From assembly GCF_022919095.1 (NCBI RefSeq), contig NZ_CP095073.1, positions 3,658,001-3,722,000 of the forward strand: 64,000 nt of DNA. The letters run 5' to 3'. The notes beneath the pieces are model-generated. The model was not told where the DNA came from and did not search any database. It saw nothing but the letters and a program-made list of their open reading frames with translations. Numbering within the stretch: the stretch's first letter is position 1; each line of letters starts with the position of its first letter. This DNA is from Halobacillus salinarum (lineage in GTDB: Bacteria; Bacillota; Bacilli; Bacillales; Halobacillaceae). Both the position numbers and the translations under genes were made by a program. Shown piece by piece: positions 25,515-35,472 of the stretch.

Positions 25515-26609
25515 TTACTTTTGGCCGATTTGCTTCATATTTTCCTGAAGTTCCATTATCCTGCGGGTTCCATCTTCACGCAGCTTTTTATTCTCTTCTT
25601 CAATCGCTCGTGTTTCCTCCATACCTTTAACAATTGTATTCCAAGATTCTTCAATGGTTTCAATATCCACACTCGGTCGACCGGATAAGCGTGCGATTTC
25701 TGAGCTTTGACTGGCAATGTTTTCAGCATTCTTTTTCAACATTTCATTCGTACGACGGTCCAATTCACTCATAGAATCTGCAACAAGCTTCTGCCGTTTA
25801 GCGGTTACAGCTTGGATCACTCCATTCTTAAAAATAGGGATAGTAATGATGAACGCCGAGTTAATCTTTCCAATCAATTTCGTATTCCCTCGCTGCAGCA
25901 ATCTAATTTGTGGAGCCGTCTGGAGAGCTACCATACGGGCCATATCCAAATCATACACACGTTCCTCAAGAGCTTGGATCCCATTTTTCAATGTATCCAA
26001 TTCCATTTGGGCCATTTGATCTCCATTAGCAGCTTTTTCTTCGTATTGAGGGACAATCTGTTTGAGTTCTTCGATCTTCATCTGCCCTGCGACAACGTAT
26101 TTCTCCAGCTGCATATAATAGTTAATGTTGTTTTCATACATCTCATCCAGGGTTTGAGTTGATTTCGTCATTTCATCTTTGTATTTAGAAATCTCTGTGT
26201 GTACCTTTTCGATCTCCCCGCCAAGGGTCTGATATTTCCCAAAGATTTTTTCAATCATATCGTTGCCGCGTTTGAATATTTTTGAGAAGAGCCCTTTCTT
26301 TTCTTCTTCAAAATCTTTTTTATCGAATTTATCCATGATTTTTCCGAGCTGCGTCAACATAACCCCTGAGTCAGTTACACTGTTAGTCCTCATCATCGAA
26401 AGAATTCGATCAGAGAACTGGGAAATTTCATAAGCAGGCTCCTTTCCAAATTCCAGTAAAGCGATTTGATCTTTAGGGTCGATCTCGTTGGAAAGCTGCT
26501 GTACTTCCGGTTCCTTTCTTAACTGCGCTCTGTAATCATCTGCTTTCGATTCTGTAATTTCTTCCTTTTGTTCAAGCGTTGTAATTGCACTTTCATTTGA
26601 ATTGGTCAT
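25515..26609 (-). CDS. TelA/YceH-family toxic anion resistance protein
   Basis: 364 residues, soluble and mostly helical, with long predicted coiled-coil stretches and family segments such as TLGGEIEKVHTEISKYKDEM, LQTAPQIRLLQRGNTKLI and ITIPIFKNGVIQAVTAKRQK. TelA/KlaA proteins are linked to tellurite and other stress resistance in Ter systems; B. subtilis YceH is the closest named relative I recall. Biochemical role unknown. It is the last gene of the operon, 13 bases after the YceG-like gene. Confidence 0.9.
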   Translation of the reverse strand: MTNSNESAITTLEQKEEITESKADDYRAQLRKEPEVQQLSNEIDPKDQIALLEFGKEPAYEISQFSDRILSMMRTNSVTDSGVMLTQLGKIMDKFDKKDFEEEKKGLFSKIFKRGNDMIEKIFGKYQTLGGEIEKVHTEISKYKDEMTKSTQTLDEMYENNINYYMQLEKYVVAGQMKIEELKQIVPQYEEKAANGDQMAQMELDTLKNGIQALEERVYDLDMARMVALQTAPQIRLLQRGNTKLIGKINSAFIITIPIFKNGVIQAVTAKRQKLVADSMSELDRRTNEMLKKNAENIASQSSEIARLSGRPSVDIETIEESWNTIVKGMEETRAIEEENKKLREDGTRRIMELQENMKQIGQK

Positions 26610-26622
26610 AAGTTCCTCTCCC

Positions 26623-28245
26623 TTACTTAATGATAGAATTAATGAATTTTCTCATAAATGTAGGTTCTTTAAATTCCTGTCCAAATGACATTTCCTCAAG
26701 CCAATGCGTGTCAAATTCTTTTTTCTCAATAAATTGTTCAATGCAATTGTGGCCCGGAGGGTTATAGATTAACAGATCTAAACCAATTTCATTCAAAAAC
26801 AGTAAGACGGCTGCATCTGAACGGGCAAGCGTGCCGTTCATCTCTGTATTATAAAGAATCAGCTTAGGTACAGTTTGAGAATAATCAAAAGTCTGCACGA
26901 GATGCTGGATAGCAGGTGGAAGATTGGTTGCCTGAGCAAATAAATAATGCCGCACATCTTGAACTGATTCATTCGCTTTTGGCAGCAGTTTTGGCTTTTC
27001 GCAAATTCTTGAAATCGCTGCCGCCATTGCCCTTTGAGTACCGCTTGGAAGATGCTGGTACCGCCACACATTGGTATTCATTAACTGGTCAGGCTCAATA
27101 ATTCCTTTTTCGTTGACAGCGTCCTGATAATGAAACTGGTAATTGGCATTGACTTCATCTGTGAAAGGAAACTTCTTAACCAGCTCCGTTTCCTTCAAAT
27201 CTGTTAACGTTTGAATTCTGTCCCAGTATTCCTTTGAGTTAGTGGATACGCCCATAACTTTCGCAAATAAATTAGGTACTTGAACCATTTGTTTATCCAC
27301 TTCAAAATTTGGCCGGATAAACGCTTTTTCTTTAGCAATAAGAAACAATTCATCATAGGTAGTTTTTAGTGTAACTGATTTTGGAATATGGTTTCTGAAC
27401 TGCCAAGGTTTATATAGACTTGATCCTTCATGGTGAAGGACATGATCCATTTCCTGAGATGAACGGTAAGCTACCGTTGACTGACGTTTCGGTTCTTCTG
27501 TAGGAAAGGGCTGTAATTCCGTTCTAGCCGGATACTTATACGTCTTGGAAATCTCTTCTTTTCCATCCAGTTCAGCAAACTGGTCTTTAGCTTCAGGATG
27601 AAAGATCAGCACATCACAGCCTATAAGCATCAAGTAATATAAGAAATAAAGCTGGCTTGGCGAAGCTTCCCCATACCATATAACGTGAGGCATCTCTTCT
27701 TCGATGTTTACTTCTTGCAGCCAAACGTCCAAGTGGTTCCAGGACCACTTCACAAGATCCACCAGAACTCTGCGGAATTGAGAGTCCGTAAACCCCTTCT
27801 CATGACTACTATTAAATTTATCAAGCACTTTCATTAACGACAAGCGGATATGCTTGTTCATCACCGGATTGGGATGCTTTGGAGTCAGTTGTTCTCCATC
27901 TAGAAAGGCTACAAACCTGTTGGTCGATAGTCCTTTTTCTTCCTGATTAATCATGAGTATTTTTTGCACCGCTTGAAAGGTTTCCGGAGCAATCCGCTTA
28001 TTTAACTCTTCATTCAAAATGTGCACGGAATCCCTTTTGTATAATTCATGAAGCATCATAAAATACTCGGTTTCATCATACGAAGTGCCTAAAATCCTTC
28101 CTGAAAGGGCTGTGAATTCCAGCGTATGACCTTTTTCATAAACATCTCTTTCAGGTAGTTGATGATGAAGTACATCTTTCCAGCGATCCTCTTTGATGGG
28201 GCCGCGATGTATGGTTATGCTTTGATAATCACCCAAGGTGTACAC
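26623..28245 (-). CDS. YceG-family protein of the Ter operon
   Basis: 540 residues, no membrane span or signal peptide. It matches the plan of YceG-like proteins that accompany TelA in bacilli: VIWYGEASPSQLYFLYYLML, GCDVLIFHPE, WRYQHLPSGTQRAMAAAISR and ENEIGLDLLIYNPP-type segments; note the two parallel phrases 'DVLIFHPE' and 'DLLIYNPP', suggesting an internal duplication of a Rossmann-like unit. Function unknown. It lies directly before telA and 30 bases after the HAD gene. Confidence 0.82.
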   Translation of the reverse strand: MYTLGDYQSITIHRGPIKEDRWKDVLHHQLPERDVYEKGHTLEFTALSGRILGTSYDETEYFMMLHELYKRDSVHILNEELNKRIAPETFQAVQKILMINQEEKGLSTNRFVAFLDGEQLTPKHPNPVMNKHIRLSLMKVLDKFNSSHEKGFTDSQFRRVLVDLVKWSWNHLDVWLQEVNIEEEMPHVIWYGEASPSQLYFLYYLMLIGCDVLIFHPEAKDQFAELDGKEEISKTYKYPARTELQPFPTEEPKRQSTVAYRSSQEMDHVLHHEGSSLYKPWQFRNHIPKSVTLKTTYDELFLIAKEKAFIRPNFEVDKQMVQVPNLFAKVMGVSTNSKEYWDRIQTLTDLKETELVKKFPFTDEVNANYQFHYQDAVNEKGIIEPDQLMNTNVWRYQHLPSGTQRAMAAAISRICEKPKLLPKANESVQDVRHYLFAQATNLPPAIQHLVQTFDYSQTVPKLILYNTEMNGTLARSDAAVLLFLNEIGLDLLIYNPPGHNCIEQFIEKKEFDTHWLEEMSFGQEFKEPTFMRKFINSIIK

Positions 28246-28275
28246 CCCTTTTCTTGCAAATTTAGCGAGGTCGTT

Positions 28276-29082
28276 CTAGGTGAGGTCGACTTCTTTCTTG
28301 AGTAATCCTTCTATGGCTTGCTTAGTAATTTCAATAGATGCCTTTATCCCGGGACAGCGAGTACTAGAAAGCTGCATTTGGCTGTTCAGCAACTCCCCGT
28401 GCTTAGGTACGATTCCCCTGTCTGCGTTTTGGACAAGTGGTTGATCTAAATAGGAATCCCCTGCTGAGACAATCGCTGTCCATCCTAATTGCTCTTTTAA
28501 GTATTGAACTGCACGCCATTTATTGATCACTTCTGGTATAAAATAAATTTTTCTGCCCTGCCAAGAGACCTGCCAACGGCGTGCTCTTCCCCATGCCTGC
28601 AAAGTTTGAGGATCTACGTGATTTATTATAGTCGGATCTACGATATAATAAAAAAAGTAATTTTCCACTACTCTCACTTTTTTCACAGAGTCATAGATCG
28701 GCAAGGCTTCCGCCTCCTGCATCACTTCTTGCAGGGAAGGAAGGGAAGTGAGATCCTTCCTCATCTTTTCAGACCATTCCGCCACTTCATGATTGTTTTT
28801 CAAAATGACGGCTCCATTTGCAGTAATCGCAAACTCAGGCTTGATCTCATGCTGAAACAGATCAATACGTCTGTATTGAGCCGTTGTTCTAGTCGTGACC
28901 GGGAGAAAACAAACCTCATTTTTCAACTGCAGCAGATGCTCTTTCGTTTTTGTAGATATATACGAAAGCTCTTTTCCCTCGTACCTTTCAACCAGTTCGA
29001 CAGGTTCCTGCGAAGGGAATTGCTCCAGCATTTTTTTGGAAAAAATTAATGTACGATCCAAATCACTGGCAAAGGCTTTCAT
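28276..29082 (-). CDS. HAD-family phosphatase of the Ter biosynthetic module
   Basis: 268 residues from the ATG at 29082 (GGAG upstream), which overlaps the preceding stop by four bases. The HAD motif I is MKAFASDLDRTLIFS, motif II PVTTRTTAQYRR, and the distal motifs LKEQLGWTAIVSAGDSYLDQ (GDSxxD). It resembles sucrose-phosphatase/Cof-type HADs. In Ter operons such enzymes are predicted to dephosphorylate the product made by the phosphoribosyltransferases. That substrate is a prediction. Confidence 0.85.
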   Translation of the reverse strand: MKAFASDLDRTLIFSKKMLEQFPSQEPVELVERYEGKELSYISTKTKEHLLQLKNEVCFLPVTTRTTAQYRRIDLFQHEIKPEFAITANGAVILKNNHEVAEWSEKMRKDLTSLPSLQEVMQEAEALPIYDSVKKVRVVENYFFYYIVDPTIINHVDPQTLQAWGRARRWQVSWQGRKIYFIPEVINKWRAVQYLKEQLGWTAIVSAGDSYLDQPLVQNADRGIVPKHGELLNSQMQLSSTRCPGIKASIEITKQAIEGLLKKEVDLT

Positions 29083-30200
29083 CGTTTTTTCTCCAATGGT
29101 TTGATGATTCCGCAGCACGCGTAAGCCATATCGGAAAATTCCTCCACCGTCACGTTTCGATCCTCTGCCAGCATGAGGATATGAGCTAAGTCTTGCTCAC
29201 TTGACGGATTGATTAGTATTTTCCAAGGGATTCTTCTCAGGAGCACTCTCGTCGTTTCCCCTACGCCAGGTTTAACCAAATTGATGTCCTCAATGTCAAA
29301 CTGTTCTTGAATTCTTTTTATGGAGGCAAGTCCTTCCCAAGACGGAGGGGTGAAGTTCTGTTTAATTTCTGTTAAACGGGCCTCTACGAGTGGTTTTATC
29401 TCCGGAAACTCTTGACTAATTGTATCGACATAATAATTTGATAGATCTTTCGCTTTCAGTTCCTCATAATACTTTGCTCCGTGGAATTCATCTGGATTAA
29501 TCCATTGGGTATTTAACACAGAACGGCTGACCAGTCCGGAAATCGTAGAATTAAGGCAGGCGCTTGGAATGATAAAGTCCTCCCTCGTTCCGTAAAGGCT
29601 TGAACAATAGCCCGGATCTGCAAGAACCGCAAGCTCTGATGAATGCTCTGTCTTAAATAAACGGTTGTAGGACGTCAGTGCTTTTATGAGTTCCTGAGTG
29701 ATGGCACCTTTTCCTGTCCACCCGTCGATAAACATCAGCGAAAGGCCGGGATGATTTCTTTCGATATAGTGAAGTGCATTACGATCGATTCCACGGTCCC
29801 GGATGATCGATATACTATAGTGAGGGAGATCGACATTGTATTTAAAAAGAATATAGCGTTTAATTAAAACCCCGATGGGAGTTCCAGCTCGAGCCAAACT
29901 GCAGAGGACGGTTTGCCGCCCTTTTTTCTCCAAGATCTGCTCGGCTACCACTCCTGCTGCAAGAGCTACCCGCTGTTTATTTTCTTTTAGAGAACGGTAA
30001 AACAGCTGAAGATATTCATCCGTTGGTTCATACTCGACGGGGAGCATTTCAGAATAATGGACTCCTTGCTGAATTGCCCTCTCTCTCTCTTCCGTTGATC
30101 TCTCCATCCTCACCTCTGAGAGATCTTTTAATAAAAAAATCACGTCCTGACTGGAATAGCTTCCTTTAACGGTGTGTTTTATTTCAACGATGGTCATCAC
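29079..30200 (-). CDS. StiP-type phosphoribosyltransferase (PRTase_1) with C-terminal PELOTA-like domain
   Basis: 373 residues. The N-terminal ~280 carry the 'cysteine protease StiP' / PRTase_1 family (PF11202): VLCSLARAGTPIGVLIKRYI and SLMFIDGWTGKGAITQELIK, which replaces the usual PRPP loop, and VLADPGYCSSLYGTREDFIIPSACL. The last ~90 residues (RVLLRRIPWKILINPSSE, LAHILMLAEDRNVTVEEF) look like the PELOTA RNA-binding-type domain that accompanies this family. The start overlaps the preceding gene by 17 bases. These enzymes are proposed to build a nucleoside-like compound in Ter systems. Confidence 0.82.
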   Translation of the reverse strand: MMTIVEIKHTVKGSYSSQDVIFLLKDLSEVRMERSTEERERAIQQGVHYSEMLPVEYEPTDEYLQLFYRSLKENKQRVALAAGVVAEQILEKKGRQTVLCSLARAGTPIGVLIKRYILFKYNVDLPHYSISIIRDRGIDRNALHYIERNHPGLSLMFIDGWTGKGAITQELIKALTSYNRLFKTEHSSELAVLADPGYCSSLYGTREDFIIPSACLNSTISGLVSRSVLNTQWINPDEFHGAKYYEELKAKDLSNYYVDTISQEFPEIKPLVEARLTEIKQNFTPPSWEGLASIKRIQEQFDIEDINLVKPGVGETTRVLLRRIPWKILINPSSEQDLAHILMLAEDRNVTVEEFSDMAYACCGIIKPLEKKR

Positions 30201-31578
30201 TTCCTTTAGCTAAAGACACTACGTAAAGTTTCGCAATGCCGCACTCTTCACATAAAGATGCTATAGGCTGAATGGATGCCTTACTAACGGGTTTTTCTGT
30301 AAAAAAGAACAGCTCTTCATAGGTAGACTTTGGAATATTGTAGAGAAAATGCTGGATCTCAAAATTTTCCGGATTCGGAAAGGTAAAACCGTTCCGTATC
30401 GCATAGCCTTCTTTATCCACTGGATGAATCGGACTTCTTGTTGTCGAATGAAAATAGATTTCTTTTCCCATAAAAGCCGCCATTCTCATCGGCAGATACA
30501 TGAGCTCCCCCGCGCCAAGACAAAGGATTTTCCCGCTAGTTGATCGTACAGACCGTAAGTATTCACCGGCAGCTTTACAAGCAGCTGTCACAGAATCATG
30601 ATCATCCGCGGTTAAGCCGAACCTTCCTGTTTCATGAATATAATCCTTTTCTATAGATTGATTTCCCTCTACTGACTTCAACCAATCACTGCTCCGAAAA
30701 AAATTAGATACGTCAATGAATTGAAAATCCAACTTTGGAGGATCTTCCATTCGCGGACCATAAGAATAGGAAGCTTTACTTAAACTTTTTCCACGAAAGT
30801 TCATTTCTCCAGTCAATAGCGAATAAGATCGAATGGTGATTCCTAAATCCTTCTCGATATCACTGAACCGTCGACGGTCATCGGTTGATCTCCAGTCTAA
30901 AATAGATAAAACAGTATATTCGTCCCTTGGAAACTTGGAATGCATCTCGTTAATGATGTTAATGGCTGTCTTCCCCGTCGTAATTTCATCATCGACAAGG
31001 ATCACGGGTTTATCTGATTGTAACCATTCAGGTTTCGCGTAACAGAGCTGATCTACAGCATGGGAATGTTCTTCTTCAAACGTAACTAAAGGAGAATGTG
31101 GCAAGTCTTCACGAGTTGTATGCAAATAAGCACTTCCCCTCAGCATATCTGAGACCCCGTGCCCGAGGGCTGTCGCTGTTTCCGCAAACCCTATGACTAA
31201 CACATCTTCCTGGAAATGTGCCAATTGATCTTTAAGTTTGGAAAAAGCCTGGCCCAACCTTTCATCATCGTCTGACAAAAAATCAGAGAGAATGGCCTTA
31301 GTCTCTATATCTGCTTTATTATTCCTTTCAGCGTATAAAAGGGCAAGCAAACCGGAAGTGACTAATGGAACGAACGGCTTCACGGGAATATGCTTCCCGA
31401 GAAGCTCACTGACAAATAAAAAGGCACGCTTCTTATTGACTCTGGCAGCCATGGTAAACAATTGGTCTAACGAAAGGTCAAAGGGATTCTCGTTGACTTG
31501 CAGTTCTACGTTCATGTCCTTCAGGATCGGCAGTGTCTTCTTCTTTTGTGAGTAGATCGATGTAATTGTACTTTTCAT
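30184..31578 (-). CDS. Phosphoribosyltransferase (PRTase_2) with TRSP domain
   Basis: 464 residues. The PRPP-binding loop is PVILVDDEITTGKTAINII around residue 190; upstream, GFAETATALGHGVSDMLRGS is typical. The C-terminal ~170 residues form the TRSP domain, named for the motif seen here in FHSTTRSPIHPVDKEG, and end with CEECGIAKLYVVSLAKG. Start: the ATG at 31578 has GGGGTG four bases upstream and overlaps the previous gene by 101 bases; an ATG at 31515 would reduce this to 38 bases but its AAGGA is too close. Part of the predicted nucleotide-like metabolite module. Confidence 0.85.
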   Translation of the reverse strand: MKSTITSIYSQKKKTLPILKDMNVELQVNENPFDLSLDQLFTMAARVNKKRAFLFVSELLGKHIPVKPFVPLVTSGLLALLYAERNNKADIETKAILSDFLSDDDERLGQAFSKLKDQLAHFQEDVLVIGFAETATALGHGVSDMLRGSAYLHTTREDLPHSPLVTFEEEHSHAVDQLCYAKPEWLQSDKPVILVDDEITTGKTAINIINEMHSKFPRDEYTVLSILDWRSTDDRRRFSDIEKDLGITIRSYSLLTGEMNFRGKSLSKASYSYGPRMEDPPKLDFQFIDVSNFFRSSDWLKSVEGNQSIEKDYIHETGRFGLTADDHDSVTAACKAAGEYLRSVRSTSGKILCLGAGELMYLPMRMAAFMGKEIYFHSTTRSPIHPVDKEGYAIRNGFTFPNPENFEIQHFLYNIPKSTYEELFFFTEKPVSKASIQPIASLCEECGIAKLYVVSLAKGSDDHR

Positions 31579-32710
31579 GATACACCCCGAATACTTTAGA
31601 TTTTAAAAGAATTTTCTGTGCCCAGCGCCTATGAGGTTTTACTTCGTTCATTTTATTCGAATACGTACTCTTAACAGCCCCGGATTCCCGTTCCGAATGG
31701 TGATAAATACTTAAGGCATCTAAATACTCTTCTTTTGAAACGACATAGAGACTTTGTACGATATTCAAGTGAGAAGGATGGATAACTGTCTTGCCATCAA
31801 GACCATTTTCCAGGTCAAGAATGGTTTCCTTGATCAATCCATCTGCATATTCATTCAGCAGATGGGAACGGTATTCAAGCCCCGCCTCTCCATATTCTTT
31901 GTAGAAGGGAGTTTTTCGCAGCTCAGGCTTTAACACTCTGGAAGTCTGGTCAAAATATTCCCAAACAGGACCGGAAATAACAAAATCTCTAGCAAAGAAA
32001 TTAATGAGATCTGCAATAAAATCACGGATCAGTGAAATATCATAAATCGTTGTGTTGTACTTCCTTCGAATTCCATAAAGCCCGCATAAGTCGGTAGCCC
32101 CGATTCTTAGATTCAAAATGTAATCCTTATAAACTTGAAATTTTTCGGAAAGCTCTGTTAACCGCTGATATCTCGTCTTTTTATCAAGCAGATCCGGCGT
32201 TTCCAGTATTGGCATGCCGTAAAGAGGTTCCTGATGCTCTTCTACGATTTCAATTAACGCAGAAAAGTAATCTTCCACATTATTTGTACTCAATTTTGGA
32301 AACACAAATCCACTGATCATCTTAAGAGAATCTCCTAATTGATTTGCTACAAATTTCATTTGCCCTGCATCCCGGACACGAATAAAAATTAGAGGCAGCT
32401 CTTCCAGCAAAAGCTCGTGGTTCGCGTAAGACTCAGAGAGTTTTAAAACTTGTTCCACCACATTTTCTTCAGAAAACGCAACTTCTTCATCACCAATGGC
32501 ATCTTCCAGGCAGATAACCATGGAGCTAAGCTCAGGATACTTCTTTTTCAAAACAATCTGTGAAATTGAAGAACGTGTAGCAGGCATGTATAGCGTCCCC
32601 CCTAAAGCAAAGGCCAGTTCCTCTTTAGGAGAATGCTTCGAAATCACTTCTGGTTTTTTATAAAAGATCCCTGACTCTTCTAGAGCAGATAACCAATTAA
32701 AATATCTCAT
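31478..32710 (-). CDS. HpcH/HpaI / citrate lyase beta-like C-C lyase of the Ter module
   Basis: 410 residues from the ATG at 32710 (GAGGTG upstream). The core is a CitE-like TIM barrel: GGTLYMPATRSSISQIVLKK, MVICLEDAIGDEEV (Mg-binding Glu/Asp), IFIRVRDAGQ, GFVFPKLSTNN and LRIGATDLCGLYGIRR. Such enzymes cleave or form C-C bonds near a carboxylate. In Ter operons they are part of the predicted biosynthetic enzymes with the PRTases. It is longer than CitE (~300) by a C-terminal helical extension, the end of which overlaps the next gene. Confidence 0.82.
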   Translation of the reverse strand: MRYFNWLSALEESGIFYKKPEVISKHSPKEELAFALGGTLYMPATRSSISQIVLKKKYPELSSMVICLEDAIGDEEVAFSEENVVEQVLKLSESYANHELLLEELPLIFIRVRDAGQMKFVANQLGDSLKMISGFVFPKLSTNNVEDYFSALIEIVEEHQEPLYGMPILETPDLLDKKTRYQRLTELSEKFQVYKDYILNLRIGATDLCGLYGIRRKYNTTIYDISLIRDFIADLINFFARDFVISGPVWEYFDQTSRVLKPELRKTPFYKEYGEAGLEYRSHLLNEYADGLIKETILDLENGLDGKTVIHPSHLNIVQSLYVVSKEEYLDALSIYHHSERESGAVKSTYSNKMNEVKPHRRWAQKILLKSKVFGVYHEKYNYIDLLTKEEDTADPEGHERRTASQRESL

Positions 32711-32772
32711 TTCACACCTCGTTAGAATCAAAAGGGAAGGAGACCTAAATGCCCCTTCCCACATGAGTCCCT

Positions 32773-33561
32773 CTATTTCTCTTTAGAGGCAGCCACTTCT
32801 TTAAGTGAATCTGACTCATGTTTGCCTGATTTAGTGTTAAAGTAATGCACAACAAATGTAATTAAAAAGGCTGCGATCAATACGCTGAAGAAGACCAAAT
32901 GGTGCACATGAACGTCAAACGTGCTCAACCCCATCTTCACAGCAATAATTCCTATTAATACATAAGCAGTCGTTTCTAATTCCGGAACTTTATCAATTAG
33001 GACAAGAAAGACCTTGGCTACTGTTCTCATCATAAGGATACCGAGTGCGCCACCAAGGAAAAGAATCCACACTTCTTCAGAAACCGCAAAAGCTGCCAGA
33101 ATACTGTCCACAGAAAAAGCCAGGTCCATAATTTCCACGGAAATAACTGTCGCCCAAAACAAGCCAAAGGTGCGGGCGGCCCAGCCATTTTTATTCACGG
33201 CTCCTGCTTCATCATCATCCTCGCCCTTCCAGAAGTATTTAATGACGAGCCAGGCAAGATAGGCTGCCCCTAGTAATTTGATCCACCAGAATTTGACTAA
33301 GTAGACACCTAATCCAATAAACAACACTCTAAAGAAGTAAGCACCAAACAGCCCGTAAGTCAAAGCTTTTTTCTGCTGTTTTTTCGGAAGATGCTTAACC
33401 ATAACCGCTAAGACAAGAGCATTATCAGCCGATAACAATCCTTCAAGAACTACCAGGGTTCCTATATATCCCCAGGCTACTGGATCTGTGAGAACTTCTC
33501 CCCACATTTCCCAGTTAAAAAAGGATGCGTAGGTTGATAATATTTGATGTATAATTTCCAC
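32773..33561 (-). CDS. TerC-family integral membrane protein (YceF-like)
   Basis: 262 residues, about seven to eight membrane spans. TerC motifs: LEGLLSADNALVLAVMVKHL near the N-terminus and VEIMDLAFSVDSILAAFAV in the middle, with the conserved acidic residues in membrane segments thought to handle metal ions. TerC proteins are the membrane part of Ter systems; bacillar relatives have been linked with manganese homeostasis. The gene follows three terD genes, as in B. subtilis yceCDEF. Confidence 0.93.
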   Translation of the reverse strand: MEIIHQILSTYASFFNWEMWGEVLTDPVAWGYIGTLVVLEGLLSADNALVLAVMVKHLPKKQQKKALTYGLFGAYFFRVLFIGLGVYLVKFWWIKLLGAAYLAWLVIKYFWKGEDDDEAGAVNKNGWAARTFGLFWATVISVEIMDLAFSVDSILAAFAVSEEVWILFLGGALGILMMRTVAKVFLVLIDKVPELETTAYVLIGIIAVKMGLSTFDVHVHHLVFFSVLIAAFLITFVVHYFNTKSGKHESDSLKEVAASKEK

Positions 33562-33611
33562 TTCTAAATTCCTCCTAGTTCATAACGGGAAACTGTTGGC
33601 TTAAAGAACAT

Positions 33612-34190
33612 TTAAACCTCCAGCCCGTAATTCCGGCATAATGAAGCCAGTCCGCCTGAGAATCCGCTCCCAATTGCATTGAACTTCCACTCTCCATTGT
33701 GCCGGTACAACTCACAAACGACTACCGCTGTTTCGATAGAAAAGTCTTCACCAAGATCAAACCTGAGCAACTCCTCATGACTCGCTTCATCCGCCAGACG
33801 TACAAATGCATTGCTCACTTGGCCAAAATTCTGGCTTCTGGCTTCTGCTTCATGAATCGTTACAGCAATTCCTATTTTATCCACGTGAGAAGGCACTTTT
33901 GAAAACTCGACAACGAGCTGTTCGTCATCACCTTCCCCTTCTCCCGTACGGTTATCGCCTGTGTGCAGGACACCTCCGCTCGGGTGCTCCAAATTGTTAT
34001 AAAATACAAAGTCCTGATCATGTTCACACTTTCCCTGCTCGTTCACAAGAAAAGCAGAAGCATCCAGGTCAAAATCATCCCCGCCGTGATATTTATTAAT
34101 ATCCCAGCCAAGCCCAATGATCGCTTTCGTCAGGCCGGGATTTGATTTAGTTAAATCAATTCTCTGTCCTTTTGATAATTGCACTGCCAT
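33612..34190 (-). CDS. TerD-family stress protein 3 (YceE-like)
   Basis: 192 residues from the ATG at 34190, with GGAGGA ahead. Signature TerD segments: [49 protein letters not shown], and C-terminal [20 protein letters not shown]. The Asp-rich loops bind calcium in characterised TerD proteins. Cytoplasmic, with an unclear role in metal or oxidant stress. Third of three tandem paralogues. Confidence 0.93.
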   Translation of the reverse strand: MAVQLSKGQRIDLTKSNPGLTKAIIGLGWDINKYHGGDDFDLDASAFLVNEQGKCEHDQDFVFYNNLEHPSGGVLHTGDNRTGEGEGDDEQLVVEFSKVPSHVDKIGIAVTIHEAEARSQNFGQVSNAFVRLADEASHEELLRFDLGEDFSIETAVVVCELYRHNGEWKFNAIGSGFSGGLASLCRNYGLEV

Positions 34191-34259
34191 TGCAGATCCT
34201 CCTTCAATCAAAGATTGCAAAGAAAAGCAAGAAGGAGCTTGTCCCTCTTGCATCAAGCA

Positions 34260-34841
34260 TTAACCGATTTCCAAGCCGCAGTCACTGGCGATCCGTGCCA
34301 GACCGCCTTGATAACCGGAACCTACAGCAGAGAACTTCCATTCTCCGCTATGACGGTATAATTCTCCTACAATAATCGCAGTCTCGATAGAGAAATCCTC
34401 CCCTAGATCATAACGGATTAATTCTTCATTGGAGTCCTTGTTTACAACACGGACGAATGCATTAGAAACCTGTCCGAAATTTTGGTTGCGGGATTCCCCT
34501 TCATGAATAGTAATCACAAAAGAAATCTTCTCAATTGAGGAAGGGACTTCAGGAAGATTAATATCGATCTGCTCGTCATCCCCTTCTCCTTCACCGGTAC
34601 GGTTGTCGCCTGTATGTACAACAGAGCCCGCCCCGCCTTCGAGCTGATTATAGAAGATAAAGTCTTTATCTGAATTACACTTTCCCTGTGCATTAAGTAA
34701 GAATACGCTGGCATCCAAGTCAAAGTCATGTCCGCCGTCATATTTGTTTGTATCCCAGCCTAAGCCTACGGTAACCTTAGTGAGTCCTGGGTTTGTCTTT
34801 GTTAAGTCGACTTTTTGTCCTTTTGATAATGAAACTGCCAT
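34260..34841 (-). CDS. TerD-family stress protein 2 (YceD-like)
   Basis: 193 residues with [50 protein letters not shown] and [20 protein letters not shown]. Very similar to the next copy (YceE-like), so the two arose by tandem duplication. GGAGAGAG precedes the ATG. Middle copy. Confidence 0.93.
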   Translation of the reverse strand: MAVSLSKGQKVDLTKTNPGLTKVTVGLGWDTNKYDGGHDFDLDASVFLLNAQGKCNSDKDFIFYNQLEGGAGSVVHTGDNRTGEGEGDDEQIDINLPEVPSSIEKISFVITIHEGESRNQNFGQVSNAFVRVVNKDSNEELIRYDLGEDFSIETAIIVGELYRHSGEWKFSAVGSGYQGGLARIASDCGLEIG

Positions 34842-34869
34842 TTAAGCTCTCTCCTTTTTAATAATTATT

Positions 34870-35472
34870 TTATGCGTAGCGTTTCACGATATCTTTTAAA
34901 CCGCGGTCATTCGTTCCATTGCCAATTGCAGCAAATTTCCATTCCGTTTCATGACGATAGATTTCAGATACGATCAAGGAAGTCTTTCCTGCATAATTGT
35001 CTGTTAAGTTAAATTTTAGAAGTTCATTGCGGTTTCCAGTGTCGACCACACGGATGAAAGCATTTTGAATCATCCCGAAATCCTGTTTTCTTTTTACGGC
35101 ATCATAAATATTTACCACAAACACCAATTTATTGACTTTGGAAGGGATTTTATCAAGGTCGACTATAATCTGCTCATCGTCTCCTTCGCCTTCCCCCGTT
35201 AAGTTATCGCCGGTGTGCTGAATACTCCCATCCCTGCTTCTAAGGTTGCCGAAATAAATAAGATTTTGATTTTCGGTAAATTTATCATCTTCAAGCATGA
35301 GCACAGAAGCATCACAGTCAATTTCCGGACCGCCGCCTCCAAACAGACTGCCAAGCAGACCGCCGCCTTTTGACTGGACAGGGTCCCATCCGAGTCCTAC
35401 CATTATTTTTGAGAGTCCTGCATTCCCTTTGGTAAGGTCAATGCGCTGCCCTTTCTGTAAAGAAATAGCCAT
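34870..35472 (-). CDS. TerD-family stress protein 1 (YceC-like)
   Basis: 200 residues from the ATG at 35472 (GGAGGAG upstream). It differs from the other two by a glycine-rich insertion (SKGGGLLGSLFGGGGPEID) before the DCDASVLMLEDD loop, which is typical of YceC. Later segments [20 protein letters not shown] and KFNLTDNYAGKTSLIVSEIY are standard TerD. It is the first gene of the operon, with a leader of about 150 nt from the SigW promoter. Confidence 0.92.
   Translation of the reverse strand: MAISLQKGQRIDLTKGNAGLSKIMVGLGWDPVQSKGGGLLGSLFGGGGPEIDCDASVLMLEDDKFTENQNLIYFGNLRSRDGSIQHTGDNLTGEGEGDDEQIIVDLDKIPSKVNKLVFVVNIYDAVKRKQDFGMIQNAFIRVVDTGNRNELLKFNLTDNYAGKTSLIVSEIYRHETEWKFAAIGNGTNDRGLKDIVKRYA

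Noticed and set aside
25707-26162. Plus-strand frames of 100-151 residues opposite telA
   Set aside because: Antisense shadows of a long, well-supported gene.
33612-35472. Three TerD genes as recent tandem repeat artefacts
   Set aside because: They differ clearly in sequence and one has a glycine-rich insertion, so they are old paralogues, not an assembly duplication.
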